Shown here: in pieces, positions 63,562 to 64,000 of the stretch
Layout of the letters: each line of letters begins with the position of its first letter
Numbering within the stretch: position 1 is the first letter of the stretch
DNA from: Accumulibacter sp.
Lineage (GTDB): Bacteria; Pseudomonadota; Gammaproteobacteria; Burkholderiales; Rhodocyclaceae
Assembly: GCA_024235695.1 (NCBI GenBank)
Contig: JACKLX010000015.1
Coordinates: forward strand, 35,898-99,897
Direction of reading: 5' to 3'
DNA: 64,000 bases
Program-made: the position numbers and the translations under genes
The notes under the pieces: model-generated
What the model was told of the DNA's origin: nothing
The model's input: the letters and a program-made list of their open reading frames with translations, nothing else
Database searches by the model: none

Positions 63562-64000
63562 ATGAAGAACAACGACGCACACGGTGTTTCGGTGAAGCCC
63601 GTTGTACGGCTTCTGGTCTTGCCCATGGCTCTGGCAATGATCGGGGTGGTGCCCGATGCACGGGCTGCCCCGGTCAGCTGGGTTCTCGATGCCGACGGCA
63701 ACTGGGCCACTGCGACGAACTGGAGCAGCAATCCCTTGCTGCCGGGTGCCGCCGATGCGGTGACCATCGATGTTGGCGGTGCGACGCTGCGAACCATCAC
63801 CTTCAGCAGCGGCAGCAGCATGATTTCCTCGCTGACCAGCGCCGAGAACCTGATTGTCTCGGGCGGCACACTTGCTGCCAGCGGCGCCTTCGACAACACC
63901 GCGGCAACAACCATTTCTGGCACCGGCACGCTTACGCTGAACGGCGTCTCGAACCTCTCGATGCTGACGCAAGGCGGCGGCACCATCGGCGGAAGTGGCA
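63562..64000 (+). CDS. secreted beta-helix-like surface protein, 3' partial
   Basis: The frame is open from ATG 63562 to the window end (146 residues visible). A signal peptide occupies about residues 1-36 (basic start, hydrophobic PVVRLLVLPMALAMIGVV, cleavage after ARA). The mature start has DADGNWATATNWSSNPLLPG then AADAVTIDVGGATLR, the NWSS-xxPGAADxVxID pattern seen at the start of large autotransporter-like or PEP-CTERM beta-helix proteins, followed by Ser/Thr/Gly-rich repeats. AGCGCAGG is a weak ribosome site. The sigma-54 promoter and two upstream elements are shared with the PEP-CTERM genes, so a PEP-CTERM tail is expected beyond the window. Confidence 0.75.
   Translation, partial: MKNNDAHGVSVKPVVRLLVLPMALAMIGVVPDARAAPVSWVLDADGNWATATNWSSNPLLPGAADAVTIDVGGATLRTITFSSGSSMISSLTSAENLIVSGGTLAASGAFDNTAATTISGTGTLTLNGVSNLSMLTQGGGTIGGSG

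Overview
This 64 kb window is high-GC chromosomal DNA from a Gram-negative bacterium. The gene set fits a betaproteobacterium of the Rhodocyclales / 'Candidatus Accumulibacter' type: PEP-CTERM surface proteins with sigma-54 promoters, PPi-dependent phosphofructokinase, a lipoyl-bearing dihydrolipoamide dehydrogenase, a BPSS1780-type membrane protein, and a MocR regulator beside a DUF2917 gene. The lineage is an inference from gene content. I saw no tRNA, rRNA, CRISPR array or intact insertion sequence.

Layout. 1-6.0 kb: the end of a YhaN-like SMC/Rad50-type ATPase converges on a three-gene, translationally coupled operon resembling dltA-dltB-dltC (amino-acid adenylating ligase, MBOAT acyltransferase, carrier protein). 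6.4-15.2 kb: glycolytic genes (PPi-phosphofructokinase, class II aldolase, enolase) flank a divergent arsenic cluster, arsR-acr3 facing GAPDH-arsJ. This combines arsenite efflux with the arsenate route in which GAPDH makes 1-arseno-3-phosphoglycerate and ArsJ exports it. 15.2-16.5 kb is gene-poor with a cupin remnant. 16.5-22.3 kb: tamA-tamB. 22.3-23.6 kb: an HTH-nucleotidyltransferase/HEPN-like pair under a striking palindrome, the second gene cut by an in-frame stop. 23.7-30.0 kb, minus strand: iorAB, then folD-purE-purK-sua5. 30.2-36.5 kb: pyruvate dehydrogenase operon aceE-aceF-lpdA.

36.7-49.5 kb is mixed: two GSTs, a PEP-CTERM lectin, BPSS1780 and MAPEG membrane proteins, an ABC exporter, a Na+/H+ antiporter, a beta-propeller protein, MocR/DUF2917, an orphan AbiEi-like antitoxin, and YaeQ. 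49.6-56.6 kb is a signalling block: CHASE-PAS-PAS histidine kinase, lone receiver, Hpt-REC-REC-GGDEF diguanylate cyclase, REC-PAS-GAF-HisKA_3 kinase. 56.7-64 kb: an MDR oxidoreductase, a second PEP-CTERM gene, a lipoprotein, a chemoreceptor, an EamA transporter, and the start of a large secreted beta-helix-like protein that leaves the window.

The most interesting signal links three distant genes. The two PEP-CTERM genes and the truncated surface-protein gene at the right edge each carry an 18-bp element, CTGTCGG-N4-TYTTACA (four copies in all), about 90-100 bp upstream of a GG-N10-GC sigma-54 promoter. This looks like a coordinated enhancer-binding-protein regulon. Other notable signals are the arsR operator, which spans its own -10 box and start codon, the MocR triple half-site operator, and the concentric 36-bp palindrome centred on the nucleotidyltransferase start codon.
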